A stretch of DNA of 64,000 nucleotides from Candidatus Altimarinota bacterium (GTDB taxonomy: Bacteria > Patescibacteriota > Gracilibacteria > UBA4473). Positions 24,012 through 31,454 of the stretch are shown one piece after another (position 1 is the stretch's first letter; each line of letters starts with the position of its first letter). The translations under genes were made by a program, and so were the position numbers. The stretch is from NCBI GenBank assembly GCA_021734395.1, contig JAIPJB010000001.1, positions 186,001 to 250,000 on the forward strand, in the 5' to 3' direction. The notes below the pieces were generated by a model. That model saw only the letters and a program-made list of their open reading frames with translations, did no database searches and had not been told where the DNA came from.

Positions 24012-25673
24012 TTAACGAAGAATTTCTACCGTTTTTTTAATAACTTTTGCGGCCTCCGCACGACTGATTGATTCCTCTGGGCGGAAAGTCCCATCTGGGT
24101 ATCCAATAATAATTCCGATATTTTTGGCATGCTCAATAATCTCCAAATACGGAGAATTTTCAGAAACATCAGAAAAAGAGCTATCAGGAAATCGGGTTGG
24201 TAAATCTTCACCAAATACTTCAAAAATAAGCTCCAAGACTTCCACCCGATCTACTTTTTTCTCTGGATTGGGAAGGTCTTCCCAAATCGATAAATCCATT
24301 TCTTCGGCCTTCGCAATAACATCCGTTGCCCAATGATCTGGAGCATAGGGATTTAGAGGAAGGGGGATATCGGTGTGATAATCAATCTCTGCCGCATCAA
24401 AAACAAGTTTTGTAATCTCGGCTTTCGTTACAAGATTTCCCGGTCGAAAAAGCCCCGTTTGCTCTCCATTTTCATTGATATATCCGGTGGTCCAATCTCG
24501 CTCGGCTAAAAATTTCACCGGACCAAAAAACCATGCTTCTTCATCCACATCGATAAATGGGATTTTTCCTCGTTGATATTTTTCATGTGCTGAATCCGTA
24601 CGAGCTTTTATAACTGCTGCATTAAGTAATTCTATTTCTTGCTCCAACCGTGTCCGATCCGATAGATTTTGGGTGAATTCCAGGAAATCCCCCAATTCTT
24701 TTACCATGTCTTGTCGGGGATCAAAGGTAAAATTATACTGATGGAGTACAAAAGAAATGTCATCGAGCCTGCTTGTAGCCCTGTCTGATAATCGTGGGCG
24801 GAGTTTTTTGAGTTCGTTATTCTTCAGATCGTATAACTCTACGGCCCGTAAAAATGTTCGTGGACGCTCAAAGTTTTTTGGGAAACATTCTCCGTCGTGC
24901 TCTTTGTACACCCCTTCTTCTCGGCTGAGAAAACAGGCATTCGCATACGTCTCCCCGTCATCTCCGCAAACTGGATTATATTCTTCCGTACAAGGTTCGG
25001 GCTCAGGGAAACTCCAGTGTTGACAGGTTCCTTTGTGCAAAATTTCCACTCCTTTTTGAAATGGAATACAGAGGTTGTAGTACGTTTTCCCGTCTTTTCC
25101 GCAAACCGGCTCTTCCCGTAAATTACAATCTTCCGGGGGGGTCTCAAAGCTTTCATCAATCAAAACTTTATTCGCTCGTATTGGAAAATCGCCGACAATA
25201 TGAGTCTCTAAATCACGAATGTCATTTTTTTCAAGCGTGATATGTGCCGGATGGGCAATAGAAAACTGATGATCTCCCGCTATGTCCCCCGTCGCTATAT
25301 CGCCCAAAAGGCGCAACTCAATAATATTCCCGTCTTCCAGCCAAATACTCAGATTGGAAAATTCTAAATAATCAGCATCCACAAGAGAGAGTTTTCCGAG
25401 TAATTTATTTTCTTGCATTAGGGAATACCGTAAAAAATGATCACGATCGTCTCCTTCGTAAGTAAACAAAAGTTTTTTGATTTCAATTCCTTCTGACTCG
25501 TGTCCACGAGCTTCAAACCATAATCGATGCAGTTCAACCGATTTGTCCCCCGGATGAACCCTTTGGGTCGGTTTTATCCCTGGACTTAAACGTACCTCTA
25601 CCTGCGGAGTCGTATCGACCGCAAAAACGGAAGAAGTTAGCAAAAACGCAAACGTCAAGATATATTTTTTCAT
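24012..25673 (-). CDS. Exported protein with two Kazal domains and SLH repeats
   Basis: 553 residues with a signal peptide (ILTFAFLLTSSVFA). Residues ~180-217 and ~228-261 are two Kazal-type protease inhibitor modules with the cysteine pattern and the typical PVCGKDGKTYYNLC and PVCGDDGETYANAC cores. After a helical linker, about residues 370-553 form three S-layer-homology repeats, of which the first (IPFIDVDEEAWFFGPV..FRPGNLVTKAE) and the last (YPDGTFRPEESISRAEAAK) are clear. The protein is probably fixed to the cell surface and could inhibit foreign proteases, for example those of a host cell or competitor. ATG 25673 is used. radA follows without gap. Confidence 0.87.
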   Translation of the reverse strand: MKKYILTFAFLLTSSVFAVDTTPQVEVRLSPGIKPTQRVHPGDKSVELHRLWFEARGHESEGIEIKKLLFTYEGDDRDHFLRYSLMQENKLLGKLSLVDADYLEFSNLSIWLEDGNIIELRLLGDIATGDIAGDHQFSIAHPAHITLEKNDIRDLETHIVGDFPIRANKVLIDESFETPPEDCNLREEPVCGKDGKTYYNLCIPFQKGVEILHKGTCQHWSFPEPEPCTEEYNPVCGDDGETYANACFLSREEGVYKEHDGECFPKNFERPRTFLRAVELYDLKNNELKKLRPRLSDRATSRLDDISFVLHQYNFTFDPRQDMVKELGDFLEFTQNLSDRTRLEQEIELLNAAVIKARTDSAHEKYQRGKIPFIDVDEEAWFFGPVKFLAERDWTTGYINENGEQTGLFRPGNLVTKAEITKLVFDAAEIDYHTDIPLPLNPYAPDHWATDVIAKAEEMDLSIWEDLPNPEKKVDRVEVLELIFEVFGEDLPTRFPDSSFSDVSENSPYLEIIEHAKNIGIIIGYPDGTFRPEESISRAEAAKVIKKTVEILR

Positions 25674-25710
25674 CAAAGGTTATTGTTTCATTTCTACCAA
25701 AAAAATCAAT

Positions 25711-25740
25711 TTGACAAAAAACAACAAAATGTCCTAAATA
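25711..25740 (+). promoter_or_regulatory. Promoter of the 124-aa hypothetical gene
   Basis: TTGACA (25711-25716), an 18-base spacer and TAAATA (25735-25740); ATG is six bases further on. Confidence 0.45.
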
Positions 25741-25746
25741 AAAAAT

Positions 25747-26121
25747 ATGAAAATTGAAAATTGTAGTGAAAAAATGAATTCTGCTGAAATAAGCAATTGG
25801 CCAGATGGGCAAGCGTTTGATACACATGTACAAATCATTCCCCTCGTGAATCCAAAAAATTCATGTGAAATTCAAATCCAAACAGCCGATGGAAGTCTCT
25901 CTGTCCAAACAAAAAAGAGCACAAAAAAAGAAATCATTGCTCTTATTTCTCGCTTCCACCCTTTTCAGCTTGAGACCATTCGCTTTCGAGAAGCTCTTCT
26001 TTCTGTTTTACCAGAAGAAAGTTTTGTATGCGAAAGCCACATAAAAGGGACTGTTGAGGAAACTATGCCTTCTGGTGACACTGCTCCACCCATTCTCGAT
26101 TCTGAAGATACCACTGAATAG
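25747..26121 (+). CDS. Hypothetical protein, 124 aa
   Basis: Not recognised. An acidic protein with no signal peptide, membrane helix or cysteine motif (two or three scattered cysteines). A promoter-like TTGACA/TAAATA pair lies just upstream, which supports a real gene. Its last 59 bases run against the 3' end of rfbB on the other strand, an unusually long tail-to-tail overlap for this window, so either its C-terminus is recent or the rfbB tail is extended. Confidence 0.5.
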   Translation: MKIENCSEKMNSAEISNWPDGQAFDTHVQIIPLVNPKNSCEIQIQTADGSLSVQTKKSTKKEIIALISRFHPFQLETIRFREALLSVLPEESFVCESHIKGTVEETMPSGDTAPPILDSEDTTE

Positions 26122-27043
26122 TTTTGGGAAGAGCCTGCTCAAAAGTGTGAGTTGGCTTCCAGCCGAGCTGTTTCTCTATTTTACTGGCGTCCATTGCATA
26201 ACGTCGATCGTGTGCTTTTCTGTCTTCGATAAAAGTAATCTTCGATTTTGAATTTGGAACGTGCTGCAAAATCAACTCCGCAATTTCAATATTGGTTTTT
26301 TCGTTGTGTCCACCAATATTCCACACCTCTCCAGGGTCTGATTTTTCAAAGGCGGTCAAAATTGCCTCGCAATGATCTCGTACATAGAGCCAATCACGGA
26401 TATTTTTTCCATCACCGTACAATGGCAAATCCTGATCGCTCATCGCCCGAAAGAGAAAAAATGGAATGAGTTTTTCGGGGAATTGGTACGGGCCGTAATT
26501 ATTGGAGCAACGCGTGATAATTGCGTCCAGCCCGTACGTCTCATGCCAGCTGAGCACAAGCAGGTCGGCCGAAGCTTTGGCAGCTGCATACGGACAGTTG
26601 GGGTTGATGGGTGTTTTTTCGGTGAAATAATCAGAGGAATTGTCCCCCAGGTCTCCGTACGCCTCATCGGTAGAAACCTGGTGATAGCGTTTTATTTTAT
26701 AAGCACGGGCAACTTCCAAAAGCGCGTGCGTCCCCACAATATTGGTCTGAACAAATGGACTCGAATCCTCAATCGATCGATCCACATGGGTTTCTGCCGC
26801 GAAATTAATCACGCCGTCAAACTGTTCTTTTTCAAAAAGCTGCTCTAGAAAACGAGTATCTGCAATATCTCCCTGTGCGAATTTGTAGCGAGGATGTTTT
26901 TCGACATCACGCAGATTTTCTAGGTTTCCGGCATAGGTCAATTTGTCGAGATTAACGATCTCGTATTCTCGATTTTCGAGCAGGTGGTGGATGAAATTCG
27001 AGCCGATAAATCCCGCTCCTCCAGTAATGAGTATCTTTTTCAT
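26063..27043 (-). CDS. rfbB: dTDP-glucose 4,6-dehydratase
   Basis: Second enzyme of the dTDP-rhamnose pathway, making dTDP-4-keto-6-deoxyglucose for surface glycans. Extended SDR fold: ITGGAGFIGSNF for NAD, TDEAYGD with the active-site acidic residues (usually TDEVYG), PYAAAKASAD with the catalytic Tyr-Lys, and NNYGPYQFPEKLIP. The length of 326 residues is normal. No other rhamnose genes lie in the window, though a remnant of another epimerase gene start is found just upstream (27121-27174). Confidence 0.93.
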   Translation of the reverse strand: MKKILITGGAGFIGSNFIHHLLENREYEIVNLDKLTYAGNLENLRDVEKHPRYKFAQGDIADTRFLEQLFEKEQFDGVINFAAETHVDRSIEDSSPFVQTNIVGTHALLEVARAYKIKRYHQVSTDEAYGDLGDNSSDYFTEKTPINPNCPYAAAKASADLLVLSWHETYGLDAIITRCSNNYGPYQFPEKLIPFFLFRAMSDQDLPLYGDGKNIRDWLYVRDHCEAILTAFEKSDPGEVWNIGGHNEKTNIEIAELILQHVPNSKSKITFIEDRKAHDRRYAMDASKIEKQLGWKPTHTFEQALPKTIQWYLQNREWVEQCHQKA

Positions 27044-27064
27044 TTTTTATGTTGGATAAATAGA

Positions 27065-27083
27065 TCCCGCATCAAGTGCGGGA
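27065..27083. repeat. Short hairpin repeat
   Basis: TCCCGC-ATCAAGT-GCGGGA, a small palindromic element between rfbB and the epimerase remnant, probably a dispersed repeat. Confidence 0.45.
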
Positions 27084-27120
27084 CAACTTTTTTTCCGGTT
27101 CGTTCCTCACCGCAAAAAAA

Positions 27121-27174
27121 ACGTTGATTAGAACCAATAAACCCTGCTCCACCGGTCACAAGAATCTTTTTCAT
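27121..27174 (-). pseudogene. N-terminal remnant of an NAD-dependent epimerase gene
   Basis: The minus strand from ATG 27174 reads MKKILVTGGAGFIGSNQR and then loses similarity, so only the first 18 codons of an SDR epimerase/dehydratase remain. It differs from the rfbB start (MKKILITGGAGFIGSNF) in many codon positions, so it is a diverged duplicate or a relic of a neighbouring sugar gene, truncated at the hairpin repeat. Confidence 0.7.
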
Positions 27175-27209
27175 CGCGAGCAACGTAGCATATTTTATGA
27201 AAAAAATCT

Positions 27210-27237
27210 TTGAATTTTCTCAAAATTTCCGTATAAG
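27210..27237 (+). promoter_or_regulatory. Promoter of tRNA-Thr
   Basis: TTGAAT (27210-27215), 16-base spacer, TATAAG (27232-27237), about 38 bases before the tRNA. Confidence 0.5.
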
Positions 27238-27274
27238 TCGTGCGTTCTTTGTTGCATTTCAACATCAACAACGC

Positions 27275-27349
27275 GCCGCCTTAGCTCAGGGGTAGAGCAC
27301 ATCCATGGTAAGGATGGGGTCTCGGGTTCAATTCCCGAAGGCGGCTCCA
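27275..27349 (+). tRNA. tRNA-Thr (GGT)
   Basis: Acceptor GCCGCCT/AGGCGGC, D-arm GCTCAGGGGTAGAGC, anticodon stem CATCC/GGATG with loop ATGGTAA (anticodon GGT), T-arm CGGGTTCAATTCCCG and encoded CCA. Confidence 0.95.
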
Positions 27350-27355
27350 GGAAAA

Positions 27356-28186
27356 TTACATTGATGAGGGAGTATTTTTAGCTCTATTTTCCGTGTCTCT
27401 AATTACCTCTTGAACTTCTTCTTCCAGTAGTTCATTGATACGATTTAAATCGTCCAAACTTTGTTTAATTTTCTTCCCTCTTATTTTATTTATTAACTTC
27501 CCCCAACAAGAAGGGATCTTTTCATATTCTTTTAAAGTTTTTGAATATTCTTCTCTCAGCTTTAAGTTATAAACTTTCGCCTGAATAATAGATTTTGTAT
27601 TACTGTCCTTTAGGGAATTCAAAAAAAGTTCAACCATTCCTATGTAACCTTTTAAATTTTGAGCATGCATCATTCTTTGAGCTCGTGCCCCATTTCGATC
27701 GGCTAGCATATCATTCCTTTCTAGTAGTTTTTGAAAATCAAATTTAAATTGATTGATCATGCTATTCGCCCAATTTACAATTTGCTCAATTATTAAAACT
27801 TTGTTGTGCAAGTAATAACTTTTAAACTTCATTGTTGTTAGTGTTTCATCAAAGTGTATTTTGATCATTGGGGGGTAATTCGCTATCTGTAGTGATCGAG
27901 TATTCTCGTCATCAATACTTTCTATTTCCTCTATTAGCTTTTTCACTCGTTGAACAAAATCCTCTAGCTGCATTTCACAATTAAAGACATGATTAAGTGA
28001 TTGAGAAAAACATACTTCAGCCCTACGAAGAGCCTCTCTACGCTCTTGTTTTTCTTCCCACCTTTTCTTTATTGCAAACACAACAAGAGAAGAAATGATG
28101 GCCAAAAAAGCTCCTAATGCAGCCCCAACAAGCGTTTGCCATTTTTCTAAGAACTCAATAAGCGTTATTGGAATATCTTCTGCCAT
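27356..28186 (-). CDS. Hypothetical membrane-anchored coiled-coil protein
   Basis: Not recognised. 276 residues with one N-terminal membrane helix (ALGAFLAIISSLVVFAIKK) followed by a basic stretch KKRWEEKQERREALRR and long helices rich in Glu, Lys and Leu. The cytosolic part is likely a helical bundle. The gene is AT-rich and lies directly after tRNA-Thr, running toward it, as accessory genes near tRNAs often do. No transposase or integrase is seen beside it. Confidence 0.65.
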   Translation of the reverse strand: MAEDIPITLIEFLEKWQTLVGAALGAFLAIISSLVVFAIKKRWEEKQERREALRRAEVCFSQSLNHVFNCEMQLEDFVQRVKKLIEEIESIDDENTRSLQIANYPPMIKIHFDETLTTMKFKSYYLHNKVLIIEQIVNWANSMINQFKFDFQKLLERNDMLADRNGARAQRMMHAQNLKGYIGMVELFLNSLKDSNTKSIIQAKVYNLKLREEYSKTLKEYEKIPSCWGKLINKIRGKKIKQSLDDLNRINELLEEEVQEVIRDTENRAKNTPSSM

Positions 28187-28329
28187 AAAAAATTTGATCT
28201 TATGAAAAACATCTTAAAAGACTTAAGTATCTTGGTTTTTTCAAAGGAAAAGGCAAACTTCTTTTGCTATTTGATTCTTGGAAGTGGTCTTCATTGGAGA
28301 GAATTTCCCACAGATAAACTTTTTATATT

Positions 28330-28536
28330 CTACTGCGTATGACAAAAATTACAGCAATAATAACACCCATTTGATTGTTGATAATGTTTTCTTGCTGCGC
28401 TCACTGCACTAAAACAGTTTAAATGCTCTCCAAGAAATATTCTATTATCTCTTTCTGGAAGCCATGAGCAATCACTTTTATGAACCTCATGGTCTCCGTT
28501 TTCTTGGGCATTGATGTTTACATAATACCGATTCAT
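28330..28536 (-). CDS. Small cysteine/histidine-rich protein, 68 aa
   Basis: The protein starts MNRYYVNINAQENGDHEVH and has the pattern HKSDCSWLPE..RIFLGE..C..AVSAARKHY..SNGCYYCCNFCHTQ. Small proteins of this form occur in scattered bacteria as unnamed conserved proteins; this is from memory and should be checked. The paired cysteines at the end suggest metal binding. It follows the 56-residue gene at 28554-28724 by 17 bases and is probably co-transcribed with it. Confidence 0.75.
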   Translation of the reverse strand: MNRYYVNINAQENGDHEVHKSDCSWLPERDNRIFLGEHLNCFSAVSAARKHYQQSNGCYYCCNFCHTQ

Positions 28537-28553
28537 TGTTGAAAAATTAAAAA

Positions 28554-28724
28554 TTACTTTTCGCGACGAACACCTTTAAAACGTCCTCCGCTTGTTTTCT
28601 GATCCATAAACCGTCCTGTTTCCGCATTTCTTTTTATCCAATTCCCGCTTGGTCCTTGGAATTGAGATCTTTCGCGAATTGCTCCATGACGTCGATCATC
28701 TCCTGAAGGTGGATTTGTAGCCAT
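28554..28724 (-). CDS. Small basic protein, 56 aa
   Basis: A short gene from ATG 28724 to TAA 28554. The protein begins MATNPPSGDDRRHGAIRERS and ends RFMDQKTSGGRFKGVRREK. The pattern RxGAxRERSQ..GPSGNWIKR.AETGRFMDQK is a recognisable form of an unnamed conserved small protein often near the 68-residue type. Strong promoter-like boxes lie upstream. The function is unknown. Confidence 0.7.
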   Translation of the reverse strand: MATNPPSGDDRRHGAIRERSQFQGPSGNWIKRNAETGRFMDQKTSGGRFKGVRREK

Positions 28725-28757
28725 AAATAAATTGTTAAAAATAAGTGTATTAAAAGT

Positions 28758-28784
28758 GTATACCTCTGTATGTATTTTGTCAAG
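28758..28784 (-). promoter_or_regulatory. Promoter of the two small genes
   Basis: On the minus strand TTGACA (28784-28779), a 15-base spacer and TATACA (28763-28758). The sequence ATACACTT occurs twice in tandem at and after the -10 box, which could be an operator. Confidence 0.5.
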
Positions 28785-28798
28785 TTTTTTACTAACAT

Positions 28799-28827
28799 TT
28801 GCCCTTTTTTTCCTTCTGCACTATAAC
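28799..28827 (+). promoter_or_regulatory. Promoter of the methyltransferase gene
   Basis: TTGCCC (28799-28804), 17-base spacer, TATAAC (28822-28827), seven bases before the GTG start. This spacing decides the start at 28835 and predicts a leaderless mRNA. Confidence 0.5.
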
Positions 28828-28834
28828 CTCTTTC

Positions 28835-30052
28835 GTGAATCCTTATCTTTTTATCCTCGGTCGAGACCCTCTCCTTTCTCGCACAGAATTACAGAATTTT
28901 TGTGATGAGATTCTGTACGATGAAAGGGAAAGTCTGTTGCTGGCTGAAAACCTGAAATTTGAAAACCCTCGCGATCTTCCCCAAACCAAAGAACAGATAT
29001 TTTTGGATCGACTGGGGGGCACGATTCGATTTGCAAAAGTAATCGGTGAATTTGAGAGTGAAAAAGAAGTTTTTGCAAGTATATTGCAAAACATTCTGGA
29101 CCAGAAACCCGACGGGAAGTTGCACCTGGGGATTTCGAGCTTCGGATGGAGAAGGGAACCCACTAAGGCGTTGCTTTCAAAAATCAAAAACACACTCCGC
29201 GAAGAATACGATCGCAATTGTCGGGTTGTGAATATTGATGGACGGACTCTGGATTCAGGGAAAATCTTTGGTGATCGATTACTCCAGAAGGGATTCGAAT
29301 TTGTAATCTGGAAAAAACATGCCGCTGGATTCGAATCCAAAGCTGCCCAGGATTCGAATCCCACTTTTTTGCTCGCTCAAACCGTGGCCAGTCAAAATCT
29401 GCGCAATTATACCCTGCGTGATCGCGGCAAAGATTTCCGTGATGCACGAATGGGGATGCTCCCCCCAAAGCTCGCACAAATCCTGATCAGCCTCTCAAAT
29501 CCCGATTGGGACGACGTTGTGATTGATCCTTTTTGTGGCAGCGGAACCGTTAATATAGAAGCAGCCATCATGGGATACAAAACCATCGGATCAGATCTGG
29601 ACGCAACACGTGTTCGCCGAGCACAAGAGAATTTTGAACAAATGGCAGAAAAATTTCGCTATGAGAAATCTCATGGTGATTTTTTTATGATCGATGCTGA
29701 AAAATTTCCGATCCAAAAAACATCGGGCATTATCGCGACAGAGGGATTTTTGGGAGATGTATATGAAAAACATGCCACACGAGAAAAAATACAAAGCGAA
29801 AGTCAAAAAATACTTTCTCTCTGGCAAAATCTTCTGAAAAATCTTGAGGATTCGTCTCTTCACACCCTTTCTTTTTGTTTGCCCGCTTGGAATTTTCAAG
29901 GAAAAACAATCTCACTCAGCGAAAATTTATTTGCAAAACTCGGTCAAAGTTCTTATATTCCGTCCGCTCTTTTCAACGGAAAACGCACTTTTATTTACTC
30001 TCGCCCAGGCAGTTTTGTGGGCCGAGAAATCTGCGTTCTCCAGAAAAAATGA
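28835..30052 (+). CDS. Trm11/TrmG10-like SAM-dependent methyltransferase
   Basis: About 405 residues. The N-terminal half resembles the region that carries THUMP-type RNA binding in archaeal and eukaryal Trm11/Trm-G10 enzymes (RLGGTIRFAKVIGE, LGISSFGWR). The catalytic half has RDARMGMLPPKLAQILI, DPFCGSGTVNIEAAIMGY (SAM motif) and IGSDLDATRVRRAQEN. The catalytic motif usually reading DPPYG is changed to ATEGFLG, so either the target differs from guanine N2 or this is a separate subfamily. GTG 28835 fits the family N-terminus (NPYLFILGRDP) and the promoter. RNA is the likely substrate. Confidence 0.8.
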   Translation: MNPYLFILGRDPLLSRTELQNFCDEILYDERESLLLAENLKFENPRDLPQTKEQIFLDRLGGTIRFAKVIGEFESEKEVFASILQNILDQKPDGKLHLGISSFGWRREPTKALLSKIKNTLREEYDRNCRVVNIDGRTLDSGKIFGDRLLQKGFEFVIWKKHAAGFESKAAQDSNPTFLLAQTVASQNLRNYTLRDRGKDFRDARMGMLPPKLAQILISLSNPDWDDVVIDPFCGSGTVNIEAAIMGYKTIGSDLDATRVRRAQENFEQMAEKFRYEKSHGDFFMIDAEKFPIQKTSGIIATEGFLGDVYEKHATREKIQSESQKILSLWQNLLKNLEDSSLHTLSFCLPAWNFQGKTISLSENLFAKLGQSSYIPSALFNGKRTFIYSRPGSFVGREICVLQKK

Positions 30053-30065
30053 GCGACCCTGTCGC

Positions 30066-30140
30066 TCCCGGGTAGCTCAGCGGTAGAGCAGTTGGCTGTT
30101 AACCAATTGGTCGCCAGTTCGAATCTGGCCCCGGGAGCCA
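30066..30140 (+). tRNA. tRNA-Asn (GTT)
   Basis: Acceptor TCCCGGG/CCCGGGA, anticodon loop CTGTTAA (GTT) in stem GTTGG/CCAAT, T-arm GCCAGTTCGAATCTGGC, discriminator G and encoded CCA. Confidence 0.95.
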
Positions 30141-30470
30141 TTTGAAAAAGAATAAGCCCTTGTGGCTTGTTGTTTTTCAAAAACGCACCAACGGTGCGGG
30201 ATACAAACTGGAAGTTCGATCTGAAAGAATCCTGAGGATCATCTGGCCCCGGGAGCCATAAAAATACTGATGTTTATGGCATAGCAGGGTTTTTATTTTT
30301 TCCGAAGGAAAGAATTCGAACTGGCCAGTTCGCTGTAGCACAGCGCGAAGTGAAACGAAGCGCCATCTGGCCCCGGGAGCCATTTGAAAAAGAGCGAGTC
30401 CTTGTGGTTCGTTGTTTTTCAAAAACGCATTAACGATGCGCGATACGAACTGGAAGTTCGATCTAAAAGC
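30123..30470 (+). repeat. Three copies of the tRNA-Asn 3' end with spacers
   Basis: The 18 bases ATCTGGCCCCGGGAGCCA of the tRNA (30123-30140) recur exactly at 30241-30258 and 30365-30382. Each is followed by a hairpin of A-rich and T-rich arms. The ~85 bases after copies 1 and 3 are near-identical (TTTGAAAAAG..TTTTTCAAAAACGCA..AACTGGAAGTTCGATCT), while the spacer after copy 2 differs and contains the palindrome CGAACTGGCCAGTTCG. The stretch 30141-30534 holds no gene. The layout matches that behind tRNA-fMet. Confidence 0.8.
30141..30182 (+). terminator. Terminator after tRNA-Asn
   Basis: Hairpin TTTGAAAAAGAATAAGCC / GGCTTGTTGTTTTTCAAA around a CTTGT-type loop, directly after the tRNA. A similar hairpin follows the third 3' copy at 30383. 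Confidence 0.7.
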
Positions 30471-30534
30471 ACCAAAGAATTCTCTGCAACAATTTTGTAT
30501 TTTTTTCGTTGTATTGTATGTTGCAAAAAGAAAA

Positions 30535-31098
30535 ATGACCCCTCAAAGACTTTTTTTGGCTATTCGGGTTCCCGAAAAATTAAAAAAATCGTTTGTGCGT
30601 TTTCAGGAAAAAAACACACTACTCGAAAAATCAGCACGTGTTCGCTGGACCCCTGCGGAAAATTTTCATGTGACTCTTTTTTTCTTGGGAAATGTTCTCC
30701 CTCATCATGTGCCGTCCTTGACCCAAACGCTGCATAATTTTTTCGAAGACAAAAGTCCTTTTTTAATTGAATTTGAACGATTTTGTATTCGCGAACCTCA
30801 TGATCCGCGCATGATTTGGGCTCGGTTTCAAGACAATGAAAACTTCGTTCAGCTTTCACAAAAAACTTTTCATACCTGTCGAAAATATCTCGAAAATAAA
30901 ATTCCACCCCGCCACAAGCAAATCCCCCATGTAACGGTTGCGCGCATGAAAAAAACAAAAGAGACTGCCCTTTCTCTCGAACAAACTTCTGTCGAAAAAG
31001 AAAAAATTCTTATCGATCACGCCGAACTTTGGCTTTCGGAACAAAGACAGGAAGGAGCAAAATACAGACCTCTGGCTCATTTTTCATTCTCTTCATAA
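30535..31098 (+). CDS. thpR: RNA 2',3'-cyclic phosphodiesterase (2H family)
   Basis: 187 residues with two HxT motifs, FHVTLFFLG and PHVTVARM, which form the active site of 2H phosphoesterases such as ThpR/LigT. It opens or closes 2',3'-cyclic phosphates at RNA ends. ATG 30535 is chosen because MTPQRLFLAIRVPEK is the family start; upstream codons belong to the tRNA repeat region. The 3' end overlaps acyP tail to tail by 22 bases. Confidence 0.88.
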   Translation: MTPQRLFLAIRVPEKLKKSFVRFQEKNTLLEKSARVRWTPAENFHVTLFFLGNVLPHHVPSLTQTLHNFFEDKSPFLIEFERFCIREPHDPRMIWARFQDNENFVQLSQKTFHTCRKYLENKIPPRHKQIPHVTVARMKKTKETALSLEQTSVEKEKILIDHAELWLSEQRQEGAKYRPLAHFSFSS

Positions 31099-31376
31099 TC
31101 ATCTTCGTGCCGAATCTCAAACTTCTCAGGATAAACCAAAAAGCCTTCCTCAAAAGCAACCTCTTCTACACTTGATCCTACAGAACCATGATGACACCAC
31201 TGAAGAAATTGCTGGAGATCTTTTTTCTCCCCCTCCGCCTCAATATATACTGATCCGTCCGAATCATTGCGAACAAATCCAGCAATGTTGAATTCTTCCG
31301 CTTTTTCTTGTGCGTTTTTTCGAAAAAAAACGCCCTGCACTTTTCCAAAAATCTGAATATTGTAGTGCTTCTTCAT
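31077..31376 (-). CDS. acyP: Acylphosphatase
   Basis: 99 residues. The conserved start KHYNIQIFGKVQGVFFRKNAQ holds the phosphate-binding loop and catalytic arginine, and GFVRNDSDGSVYIEAEGE holds the catalytic asparagine. Hydrolyses acyl phosphates. It overlaps thpR at the 3' end. Confidence 0.92.
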   Translation of the reverse strand: MKKHYNIQIFGKVQGVFFRKNAQEKAEEFNIAGFVRNDSDGSVYIEAEGEKKDLQQFLQWCHHGSVGSSVEEVAFEEGFLVYPEKFEIRHEDDYEENEK

Positions 31377-31454
31377 GCCAAGAAAACTGTACCGTATTTC
31401 TGGAAGAAATGAAAAGGAGTCGCAAATTTTTTTGTGCTCTTTACAATAGAAGCG

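Noticed and set aside
29290-29362. tRNA-like GGATTCGAAT motifs in the methyltransferase gene
   Set aside because: They lie in a continuous coding frame and have no cloverleaf around them.
30123-30382. CRISPR array from regularly spaced 18-base copies
   Set aside because: The repeats are the tRNA 3' end, spacers are about 100 bases and two are nearly identical; no cas genes.
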